Source of the DNA: Fimisoma avicola
GTDB taxonomy: Bacteria; Bacillota; Clostridia; Peptostreptococcales; Anaerovoracaceae
Assembly: GCA_018714945.1 (NCBI GenBank)
Contig: DVMO01000098.1
Location: forward strand, 1 to 9,441
Direction: 5' to 3'
DNA length: 9,441 nt
Shown here: piece after piece, positions 1 to 6,231 of the stretch
Position numbering within the stretch: position 1 is the stretch's first letter
How the letters are laid out: each line of letters begins with the position of its first letter
Notes under the pieces: generated by a model
Seen by the model: the letters and a program-made list of their open reading frames with translations, nothing else
What the model was told of the DNA's origin: nothing
Database searches by the model: none
Program-made: the position numbers and the translations under genes

Positions 1-730
1 CGAACGGATATGCTACCGCCGATCCTATCCCCACCTGGCTGACAGCTGAATTGACAAAGTCGGTCTGCTGCTGGGCGGTCAGTTCAGTCAGTTCGCCGGC
101 GTCAAGATCGGCGTATTTGCTGTCCGTCTTAAGAACTGAAACGACTACTTCTTTTTCTTCCTGGCTAAGCTGCGGATAGTTCTGCGCCATATCGTCCGCT
201 CTGTCTTCTGCTGCTTCCAAGCTGGCGGCAAGTCCGGGAGAACTGGTCATGGCTCCTGTGTATACTCCGGTAACGGCAAAAGGGTTGGTATCTTTTACTA
301 TTGCCGTGCTCAGATATGTTCCTCCTGCGCCCACAAGGGTGATAAGGAATCCCAGGATAATAAATTTAGGTCCGTATTTCTTTATGATAGCCTTGAGATC
401 CTTGGCAGCCAAAAGGCCCACCGTGGCCACAAATATTATCAGGGAAGCGGAAAAGAACAGCGTGTTGATAACATTGCCTCCGTTGGACTCCATTATCTGA
501 GTGGCCGCACTCATACCGGCTGCATTCTCGTCTCCTGTTTCATAGATCCTCTGTGCCAGGGTATATGCTCCCCAGCCTACCAGAAGTCCTACAAACAGGG
601 CTCCTGATGATCCGAAATTAAATTTCCCGAACTGTATCTTGCCGAAAAGCAGACCTAACCCCGCTGTTATAAACAGCAGGATAAAGGGATTCAAGATAAA
701 ATTCATGAAATCAAAGTTAATGATCGACAT
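1..730 (-). CDS. AspT/YidE-type amino acid exchanger family membrane protein, N-terminal part (C-terminus outside window)
   Basis: The first 243 residues of a membrane transporter are visible; the gene continues past the left edge. It resembles the aspartate:alanine exchanger (AspT/YidE/YbjL) family. Hydrophobic segments cover roughly residues 12-30, 41-58, 88-108 and 121-141. The hallmark GVYTGAMTSSPGLAAS lies at 155-170, and a second family-type motif, GIGSAVAYPF, at 234-243. Between them (about 171-230) is an acidic, Gln- and Ala-rich hydrophilic stretch that I judge longer than in typical members. The ATG at 730 is preceded by AGGTGGAG (736-743). It follows the DUF975 gene by 38 nt, so the two are probably cotranscribed. 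Known members exchange or export amino or organic acids across the cytoplasmic membrane. The substrate here cannot be read from sequence, and the TrkA-C domains and second permease repeat, if present, lie outside the window. Confidence 0.85.
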   Translation of the reverse strand, partial: MSIINFDFMNFILNPFILLFITAGLGLLFGKIQFGKFNFGSSGALFVGLLVGWGAYTLAQRIYETGDENAAGMSAATQIMESNGGNVINTLFFSASLIIFVATVGLLAAKDLKAIIKKYGPKFIILGFLITLVGAGGTYLSTAIVKDTNPFAVTGVYTGAMTSSPGLAASLEAAEDRADDMAQNYPQLSQEEKEVVVSVLKTDSKYADLDAGELTELTAQQQTDFVNSAVSQVGIGSAVAYPF

Positions 731-768
731 AATAACTCCACCTGAAAATATATGATTTCTGTCTGGTC

Positions 769-1491
769 TTATCTGCTGCCCGCCTGTCTGGCGATCTGGC
801 GCACCTGCTCATCATGGAGAGCGATCCTCTCTCTGTAAAATTCCGCAACTGTAATCTTTATCCTCGGTATAACATAAAACAGAGGCAGACCTAAGGCCAA
901 AAAGCTCAGCAGGATCTCGTCAAGAAAACTTAACACGAGCAATACCAGTTTGACTTTGTATCCTTTCATAAGCACTTTGCTGATCTTTACCGCATCAGGC
1001 GGCTTTACATGGGGAAACTGTGCTATTACATATGGCGCCAGCGCATAGTTTACCACAGCGACGATCCCCGGTACAAACAGCAATGCCATCCATAGTATGG
1101 ATTTCATTGCCATATACAGTCTCAGCAAAACAGAGTTAAACCAGTATTTTTTAAATCCAAACAGCACATCGTTTCCCGGGCGCTTACCCTTGAGCCACAA
1201 TAGCAGCCATCTGTCATATCCCAGCTCCACAAAGCTTCCGACCAATATAGACAAGAGCAGATATAAAGCAAAGATCATATAAGTCCACCACAGCACCGTC
1301 CCAAGGTTACCCGATACCGATCCGCTTCGCAGCACCCCTGACAGTGCCACTATTATACCCTCGGTACATGTAAAGGCAAAAAGGCTTACGCCTCCGAGAC
1401 AGATTGTTATGATGGACAGGTTGATAGTGTCTGTCCTGCTCATTTTAAGAGCTTTCAAAGCATTTCTTTTTATTTCTTTATTGGCAGGCAA
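769..1491 (-). CDS. DUF975 family integral membrane protein
   Basis: This 240-residue polytopic membrane protein matches the DUF975 pattern known from Bacillota. It has a basic amphipathic N-terminus (KEIKRNALKALKMSR), hydrophobic segments near residues 24-53 and 67-88, and an ELGYDRWLLLWLKGKRPG motif at about 88-105 leading into a LFGFKKYW element. A helix-rich second half follows, with ALAPYVIAQFP, then KVLMKGYKVKLVLLVLSF, and a final AEFYRERIAL. The start is TTG at 1491: AGGAGG at 1502-1507 lies 10 nt upstream, and the N-terminal pattern fits the family from this residue. No ATG offers an equally good fit. The product is a membrane protein of unknown biochemical role. It follows the broken YfcC-type gene after 87 nt containing a perfect inverted repeat, and precedes the AspT-type gene by 38 nt. 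Confidence 0.85.
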   Translation of the reverse strand: MPANKEIKRNALKALKMSRTDTINLSIITICLGGVSLFAFTCTEGIIVALSGVLRSGSVSGNLGTVLWWTYMIFALYLLLSILVGSFVELGYDRWLLLWLKGKRPGNDVLFGFKKYWFNSVLLRLYMAMKSILWMALLFVPGIVAVVNYALAPYVIAQFPHVKPPDAVKISKVLMKGYKVKLVLLVLSFLDEILLSFLALGLPLFYVIPRIKITVAEFYRERIALHDEQVRQIARQAGSR

Positions 1492-1501
1492 GCTTGCTTT
1501 T

Positions 1502-1507
1502 CCTCCT
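1502..1507 (-). promoter_or_regulatory. Ribosome binding site that selects the TTG start of the DUF975 gene
   Basis: AGGAGG on the minus strand, 10 nt from the TTG at 1491. It lies just 5 nt past the end of the inverted repeat at 1513-1551, so folding of that repeat could affect access to it (inference). Confidence 0.7.
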
Positions 1508-1512
1508 CTTAC

Positions 1513-1551
1513 ATATAATGGTGAGGATAACTGTTATCCTCACCATTATAT
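1513..1551 (-). repeat. Perfect 19-bp inverted repeat with one-base centre; possible terminator, attenuator or operator
   Basis: The arms at 1513-1531 and 1533-1551 are exact reverse complements around a single base (1532). As RNA this gives a long hairpin with GGTGAGGATAAC as its stable part. It starts 27 nt after the stop of the YfcC-type gene and ends just before the DUF975 ribosome binding site. Neither side carries a proper run of T: the minus-strand 3' side reads ATTATATGTAAGAGG. It is therefore a poor canonical intrinsic terminator on the minus strand. A transcript-end stabiliser, a weak terminator using the AT-rich lower stem, or a protein binding site all remain possible. Strand is given as that of the flanking genes. 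Confidence 0.75.
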
Positions 1552-1578
1552 ATATTTTCACTGTTGTGTTCAAGCTGT

Positions 1579-3034
1579 TTAGAACGGTCCAATGGCCATC
1601 ATATCGGCTGCGATTACCAGGCCCAGTCCTACCACATACTCTATTGCCAGGAACTTCCACCAGAATTTTACCCATGTTGCATACGGGATACCTGCCATGG
1701 CAAGTCCGGCGTGGATGTTTCCTGAAGTTGGCGTGAACGGATTTGACAGGGCGTCGGATATGATATATACCTCGACAGCCGTCTGTCTGGTCAGTCCTGT
1801 CAGGTCTGCAAGAGGCGCCATCAGAGGAATAGTTGATGATGCCTGACCGGAACCGGACGGGATTATGTAGCTGATGATGATCTGAGTCACATACTGTCCT
1901 ACTACAGCCATTACATCCGGAAGTTTTTCCAGTACGCTTACCGCTGCATGGAGGATAGTGTGGATCATCTGAGCGTCTTCCATTACTACCAGGATACTTC
2001 TTGCGAAACCTACCATCATGGCGCCTACCAGGATGTCCTTCATACCTGCTACCAGCTGATCGCAGAACCAGTTGATGGCAAGGCCTTTCTTGAAGATGAT
2101 GGTTACGATGAAGCCCATCAGCAGGAATACGCCTGCCAGCTGCTCAAAGTACCAGCCATAAGTGAGAACGCCGTACATTACTACAGCGATAGTCAGCAGT
2201 ACTACCAGCAGTATCAGCTTACGAGTGGTGTTGAATTCCGGCAGACTTGAGAAGTCAACCGCATTGTTCTGAGCAAAGATCTTATCCTGTTCATACATGA
2301 GGGATCTGGTCTGATCTTTTTCCAGTCTCTTGGCATAGTAGATCAGGATAACGTCGATAGTTACAACAAATACTACCAGTCCAACGATATGGAACTGCAT
2401 TCCTGAGAAAATCGGCAGTCCGGCGATTCCCTGAGCTACGCCCAGAGTGAAGGCGTTGGTTGTAGCTCCGGCGAAACCGGCAGCTCCGGCGCACATTACA
2501 ACTCCTATGGTGATAAGTGAGTCGTATCCGGCGCCGATGAAGATCGGTGCAAGGATAGGTATGAAGCAAAGCAATTCTTCATATGTTCCTACTGTGGATC
2601 CCAGTATAGCAAATATGGTCGCAATGATCGGGATGATGAGGAACTTCTTGTTGCCCAGCTTGATTATGAGCCTGCCCACACCTGCTACTATGGCTCCTGT
2701 TTCATTTACGATGTAGAATGCTGCCGTTGAGAGGAAGATACAGAACATGATGTCCCGAAACTGCTTCCATACCTCTGATGAACGAAGTGATATATTCCAT
2801 AAATGATACCGCATGATCTTCTTCCATCAGGGCCCAAGTATCAGGATCGATTACTTCACGGGTAGCCATGGAGCCGTCTGCTGCTTCGTATTCGATCGTA
2901 GTCATCTGATATGACGAAGAAGGAATAACATATGACAGAATCGAGAAAATTAGTGCAAGAATCATCATTACAGCAAAAGGCTTAGGGAATGCTAGCTTTT
3001 TCTTTTTGATCGTTCCACCTGTGTTAGCTTCCAT
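1579..3034 (-). pseudogene. YfcC/DcuC-type carrier, disrupted by a single-base frameshift
   Basis: Two minus-strand reading frames together encode one YfcC/DcuC-superfamily carrier. The first starts with ATG at 3034 (AGGAG at 3042-3046, 7 nt away) and is in family register to GMEAVS (residue 93). It then shifts into an unrelated tail ending at 2702 (110 residues in all). The second frame resumes with DIMFCIFLSTAAF and runs to the stop at 1579. Deleting one base of the GGG run (plus-strand CCC 2754-2756) joins them into 484 residues. The joined GMEAVSDIMF matches GMEDSSDIIF of the intact paralogue at 7635-6232 with no gap. Later shared motifs are GVAQGIAGLP, IPSGSGQASSTIPLMAPLAD and the C-terminal GPF. 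The substrate-facing region differs (YIISDALSNPFTPTSG against YHYGDGFTNLIFPTTG), so the two may not carry the same solute. It could be a real pseudogene or a sequencing error; every other part looks conserved. Confidence 0.88.
2754..2756 (-). other. Frameshift site in the YfcC-type gene (one extra G in GGG)
   Basis: On the minus strand the upstream frame reads GTT TCG GGA CAT, while the downstream frame reads CGG GAC ATC. One surplus G within the triplet run at 2754-2756 accounts for the change. No slippery heptamer or in-frame stop that would suggest programmed shifting is present at the junction. Confidence 0.8.
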
Positions 3035-3138
3035 TTTTTCTCTCCTTTTTCTAATATTTTAGAAACTGTCGGCGGCTTTCTGCCTTTCTCAGGAAATCCG
3101 GCTGAAATCCGCTGTCCAGTCACTAACTGGATCAGAAT

Positions 3139-3996
3139 CTACAAATCCTTTAAATCGTCCCCTATGATCCCTATATCAACTGATTTTTTTTCCTGTTTGC
3201 TGAGCAAGGCTTTAACATCCTCGCTGATATGTATGTCGCCGCTCTTTTTAATATTAGCCTTTCTCATCCTCGCCCGTTTTGCGGCTCTTTCCAATATCAC
3301 ATCCTGAAGGAGTTCGGCGTTTTCCCTCTGGTCTTCGGTGAAAGCGTAGATATAGCGTTCTCCGTTTTCACCTGTTATGGTCATCTCGTTGAATCTTGCT
3401 TCTGTTTTTTCCTCTTGCTTGCGCGGGTTGATAACACATCTGCGTACTACTTTGCTGAGCTGGCAGTCGGTTATGGCTGCGTACCTCCATATATGACTTC
3501 CGTCGGCGTACTCTGAATCAACCAGCGAATGCACCTGGGTATATGTAAACATTATGGTCTCATCGAGCAGAAAAAGGGTCATCTGATAGTTGGATGACCT
3601 TGCGGTCTGGTCTTCCTCGTCCCAGCGGAAAAGAGGTTCAGTTTTGATCGGCGATACCGTATACCCTGTGATCACCATGGATTCAAGGTTTTCAAGGTCT
3701 TCTTCGTCCAGGTTCAGTGCTTCCAGAGCGTTTTTGAGAAGCTGCGTCCTCTGCATCAGCTTATCTGCCGATTCATCTATATACTTTCCGTCTACCTTGA
3801 TAAAATTCGGCTTAAGGAGAGTCCATACGGCCATCGCCGCAAATATCACCGCTATGACCATCCAGATCCAGCCGCCTTCTTCTCTGCTGAATCCCACACT
3901 CCACATAAGAAAAGCCAAAATAGCCAGCAGAAAAACCGATGAACTAGCTCTTTTACAAAAATATAGCAGATTCTTTTCGTCGTAGGTACGATCCAT
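3139..3996 (-). CDS. Two-helix membrane protein with a large cytoplasmic domain, function unknown
   Basis: I do not recognise a named family for this 285-residue protein. Two hydrophobic helices lie at about 18-36 and 43-61, separated by a short SREEGG turn, so both ends are probably cytoplasmic. A predicted helical, acidic segment (about 74-106, LDEEDLENLE) follows. Next is a strand-rich part (about 107-220), with MTLFLLDETIMFTYTQVHSL, IWRYAAITDCQLSKV and EMTITGENGERYIYAF, that ends in a helix (222-240). This strand-then-helix order is reminiscent of bacterial PH-like domains on membrane anchors, which is inference only. The tail (241-285) is basic and then acidic. The ATG at 3996 has AGGAGG at 4002-4007, 5 nt away. 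A promoter is visible upstream at 4068-4095. The next gene downstream (YfcC-type) starts 104 nt later, with no clear terminator between. Confidence 0.8.
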   Translation of the reverse strand: MDRTYDEKNLLYFCKRASSSVFLLAILAFLMWSVGFSREEGGWIWMVIAVIFAAMAVWTLLKPNFIKVDGKYIDESADKLMQRTQLLKNALEALNLDEEDLENLESMVITGYTVSPIKTEPLFRWDEEDQTARSSNYQMTLFLLDETIMFTYTQVHSLVDSEYADGSHIWRYAAITDCQLSKVVRRCVINPRKQEEKTEARFNEMTITGENGERYIYAFTEDQRENAELLQDVILERAAKRARMRKANIKKSGDIHISEDVKALLSKQEKKSVDIGIIGDDLKDL

Positions 3997-4067
3997 CTAT
4001 TCCTCCTGCTGCCCCAAAATATTTAAAAACAGTGGATTCTATTTATTTCTGTCCGTTCTTTGTTTTC

Positions 4068-4095
4068 ATTTTAACACTTGATTATGATAAATCAA
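4068..4095 (-). promoter_or_regulatory. Putative sigma-70-type promoter overlapped by an inverted repeat, upstream of the 285-residue membrane protein gene
   Basis: On the minus strand, TTGATT (4090-4095) and TAAAAT (4068-4073) are spaced by 16 nt, with TGT directly before the -10, giving an extended -10. The perfect inverted repeat TTGATT-N6-AATCAA (4078-4095) covers the -35 and part of the spacer, which would suit a repressor site. The predicted start site is near 4061, leaving a leader of about 65 nt. Confidence 0.55.
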
Positions 4096-4127
4096 CAATT
4101 AAATTGATATGTTTCTTTATTGACTTG

Positions 4128-4829
4128 CTAAAAGTTAAGATTTTGCACAGATGATTTTCTTTTTTCCCACGAACCCATCCACATGGCCTGCAGCAAAAGG
4201 GCCGTACTGCATACCCATACGGCCCTTTCCGAAAGCCATATGGAGATAAGAGTTCCGGGAACTGCTCCGATCATAAAAGAAAAAGTAAGGATAAAGAAGA
4301 TAAAAAAAGTTTTAAAAGATCTGCTGTCCCTTGTTGTCAGGAATCCATACAGTTTCTGGCCCACATTTCTTATGTTGCCTGTACATATGGTCGTATTATG
4401 AGCAACCCCCATACAGGTTCTGAACAAACAGAGCTGAAACCCCATGACAAATGAAATGAATACCGTTACAGCTATATTCGCTGTCCCTGCCGGAACAAAA
4501 CCTACAGCAAACAGCATGGCGGCTTCAAGCACCAGTGCCTTTTTTCTCCAGTCGCCTTTTTTGCCGGCAGTGCTCACCAGCTTTTTCAGCCACTGGCTGA
4601 ATACGGCCCCTGAAATACAGGCAAGCACAGGCAAAAAATACAAAAGCGCACCTGCCCAGTCACCAAGGGCAAGGCTTATGCCCAGATGAGACATGTTCGC
4701 CGTATGCATGTTCGCCAGTATCCCATCTCTTGTCATATATGTATATGCGTTCATGTATCCGCCTATCATTGTTATGGCAATTAAAAATGCCGGACGCTCC
4801 CAAGCCGGATAATTCTGCTGCTTTTCCAA
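4128..4829 (-). CDS. YoaK/DUF1275 family membrane protein
   Basis: This 233-residue protein carries the signatures of the YoaK/DUF1275 family. They are GGYMNAYTYMTRDGILANMH (23-42) followed by TANMSHLGI (43-51), an acidic-aromatic GDW turn before a membrane helix (56-58), and FQLCLFRT (131-138) with TTICTGNIRN (146-155). About six membrane segments are apparent (roughly 13-30, 48-78, 97-113, 116-136, 173-198, 202-219), a usual length and layout for the family. The family is widespread and its transport or other activity is not established. The start is TTG at 4829, 4 nt from AGGAGG (4834-4839); no ATG lies near. It follows the M20 gene by 188 nt with hairpins and a likely terminator between, so it may be separately controlled. 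No convincing terminator follows its TAG stop. Confidence 0.87.
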   Translation of the reverse strand: MEKQQNYPAWERPAFLIAITMIGGYMNAYTYMTRDGILANMHTANMSHLGISLALGDWAGALLYFLPVLACISGAVFSQWLKKLVSTAGKKGDWRKKALVLEAAMLFAVGFVPAGTANIAVTVFISFVMGFQLCLFRTCMGVAHNTTICTGNIRNVGQKLYGFLTTRDSRSFKTFFIFFILTFSFMIGAVPGTLISIWLSERAVWVCSTALLLQAMWMGSWEKRKSSVQNLNF

Positions 4830-4833
4830 AATT

Positions 4834-4839
4834 CCTCCT
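4834..4839 (-). promoter_or_regulatory. Ribosome binding site deciding the TTG start of the DUF1275 gene
   Basis: AGGAGG on the minus strand with a short 4-nt spacer to TTG at 4829. The next in-frame ATG (residue 21) lies inside the first membrane helix, so TTG is the only sensible start. The close spacing and non-ATG start suggest modest translation. Confidence 0.65.
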
Positions 4840-4865
4840 ATATAAATATGTATGGGAAATTTCCG

Positions 4866-4898
4866 TTAAAATATGGCAGCAACTTTACTGTTGCTGCC
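4866..4898 (-). terminator. Putative intrinsic terminator (or attenuator) between the M20 and DUF1275 genes
   Basis: On the minus strand, GGCAGCAAC and GTTGCTGCC (4890-4898 and 4875-4883) form a perfect 9-bp GC-rich stem around a 6-nt loop, followed by ATATTTTAAC. The short T-rich tail is weak but present. It lies 119 nt after the M20 stop and only 26 nt before the DUF1275 ribosome binding site. It may end the permease-carrier-peptidase transcript or act as an attenuator for DUF1275. Confidence 0.6.
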
Positions 4899-4965
4899 GC
4901 CGATAATATCCCTGTGCCCGTACATCTCAAGGGCCTTTACATAATATATGTCCCTGACCTGTCGG

Positions 4966-5005
4966 CAGTCTATGGCCGGGCCATAAAAGCTGCGGCCATA
5001 GACTG
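4966..5005 (-). repeat. Perfect 13-bp inverted repeat just after the M20 gene
   Basis: CAGTCTATGGCCG (4966-4978) and its exact reverse complement (4993-5005) flank a 14-nt loop that itself contains GGCC. It begins 12 nt after the M20 stop. On the minus strand no T run follows, so it is not a standard terminator there. It may protect the mRNA 3' end or belong to a larger fold with the hairpin at 4875-4898. Confidence 0.65.
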
Positions 5006-5017
5006 TCATTTTATTTG

Positions 5018-6199
5018 TCAGAATCTTTCGTATCCGTAAACAGCACAGATGAATAATCTGATCGCTTCGTACAGGGATTCTACTACAGCATATTCTTTGA
5101 CATTGTGAGTGAAAGCTCCGCTGACGCCGCACTGGCATACGACCTTGGCACCGTTTGCCGCTATATATGCGGCATCCGACGAGCCGCCTACCACAATGCT
5201 TCCGGTTACTGTACCGCCGATCTCATCGCTGATCTCCTTGACGGCCTTATATGCCGACAGCACCTGCGGGGTTGATTCAAACGGTATCATGGCGTCGGTC
5301 ATTATAAGCTCTGTTGAAGTTCCATCGATATATGTCACAGCACAGACTTCCTCCATCTTCTTGCGGCATTCCTGGAGGGCCTTGAGGGACTTGACTCTTA
5401 CATCCATCATTATCTCGCAGTGGTCAGGCACTCCGTTTACCACAGTACCGCCCTTTATGGTGCTGACGCATACAGAGTAATCGCGGTCTTTTTCCTTTGG
5501 TGTAATGGCCTGGAGCTGGATTATCTTGCGGCTCATTTCTTCTATGGCATTGCGCCCGTCGTCATAAGCATGTCCCGGATGGGCGGCCACTCCATGCACT
5601 ATGCACTTAAATTCATAACACCCTTTTCTGCCTACGCAAAGCTGTCCGCTTTCGTACCGGTTTTCCATGTTAAAGGCTACCCTGATGTCCCTGGTATATT
5701 CCTTGAACATCTCTATGGCTTTGCCGCCCTGATGGTTGACTTCTTCGTCACCCACAAAGAACAGCCTGACCGGTGCGTCTTTGAAGCCGAACTCTTTCAG
5801 AGCCTTTGCCACAAAGAAAGCAACGGTGATCCCGCCTTTCATATCGCAGCAGCCCGGACCGTAAGCCTTGCCGTCCTCTATATGGAAAGGCTTGTCTCCC
5901 TTGGTACCGGATGCAAATACGGTATCGTAGTGACCCGTAAAAAGGATCTCCTTGCCCGGCACCTCAGGATTGAGCACACCTGTCACTATAGGGGCATTTT
6001 CTTCTCCCACTTCAATTACCTCTGTTGCCAGTCCTATGCTTTCAAATTTTTCTCTCAGGAACCCGGCTGTAAGGAGAAGCTTGTCTTTTTCTCCGTGCTT
6101 TCCTTCATAGTTCACAAGATCCCGCCAGAAATCCAGGGCTTCCTGCCGGTTTTCTCCAATATATCTGCTGATCTTATCCAGCAATTCTCCGGAAAACAT
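5018..6199 (-). CDS. M20 family metallopeptidase (glutamate carboxypeptidase/dipeptidase-like)
   Basis: This 393-residue cytoplasmic zinc hydrolase of the M20 family would cleave a peptide or amide bond next to a free carboxylate. The dinuclear metal site is complete by motif. FTGHYDTVF gives H90 and D92, GPGCCDMKGG gives bridging D119, VGDEEVNHQGG gives general base E152 and ligand E153, ME gives E179, and GAFTHNVKEY gives H365. The lid domain has AAHPGHAYDDGRNAIEEM (205-222) with H207 and R216, as expected for carboxylate binding and dimer contact. There is no signal peptide. The length is normal for CPG2/DapE-like members. The ATG at 6199 has AGGAGG (6208-6213) 8 nt upstream. It lies 32 nt after the intact YfcC-type carrier, so the two are very likely one operon, and the peptidase probably hydrolyses what that carrier imports. 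The exact substrate (dipeptide, folyl-glutamate, N-acyl or N-carbamoyl amino acid) cannot be decided. Confidence 0.92.
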   Translation of the reverse strand: MFSGELLDKISRYIGENRQEALDFWRDLVNYEGKHGEKDKLLLTAGFLREKFESIGLATEVIEVGEENAPIVTGVLNPEVPGKEILFTGHYDTVFASGTKGDKPFHIEDGKAYGPGCCDMKGGITVAFFVAKALKEFGFKDAPVRLFFVGDEEVNHQGGKAIEMFKEYTRDIRVAFNMENRYESGQLCVGRKGCYEFKCIVHGVAAHPGHAYDDGRNAIEEMSRKIIQLQAITPKEKDRDYSVCVSTIKGGTVVNGVPDHCEIMMDVRVKSLKALQECRKKMEEVCAVTYIDGTSTELIMTDAMIPFESTPQVLSAYKAVKEISDEIGGTVTGSIVVGGSSDAAYIAANGAKVVCQCGVSGAFTHNVKEYAVVESLYEAIRLFICAVYGYERF

Positions 6200-6231
6200 A
6201 TGTATTACCTCCTGCTGACTTTATGATGGTT

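Noticed and set aside
2702..2814. Programmed ribosomal frameshifting in the YfcC-type gene
   Set aside because: The junction has no slippery heptamer, no prfB-like stop context and no evident downstream stimulator, and carriers of this family are not known to use frameshifting. A simple one-base insertion explains it.
3093..3131. Small tandem repeat (GAAATCCG twice) and a 6-bp hairpin in the leader of the broken carrier gene
   Set aside because: Stem too short and without a T run to be a terminator; two copies of eight bases are not significant.
3590..3985. A 131-codon plus-strand frame opposite the two-helix membrane protein gene
   Set aside because: Serine- and arginine-rich antisense translation without a ribosome binding site; the minus-strand gene has a good start, membrane helices and a promoter.
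4866..5009. A 47-codon minus-strand frame right after the M20 stop, ending in YVKALEMYGHRDIIGGSNSKV
   Set aside because: The peptide looks superficially protein-like, but there is no ribosome binding site before the ATG at 5009. The stretch is dominated by exact inverted repeats, better explained as RNA structure.
4966..5018. The 13-bp stem followed by TCATTTTATTTG read as a plus-strand terminator
   Set aside because: No plus-strand gene lies upstream that it could terminate, and the T-rich stretch is interrupted and overlaps the M20 stop region.
5420..6226. A 268-codon open frame on the plus strand, antisense to the M20 gene
   Set aside because: It lies opposite a clear M20 gene with all catalytic motifs, its translation resembles no family, and it has no ribosome binding site. 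It is a by-product of the codon bias of the real gene.
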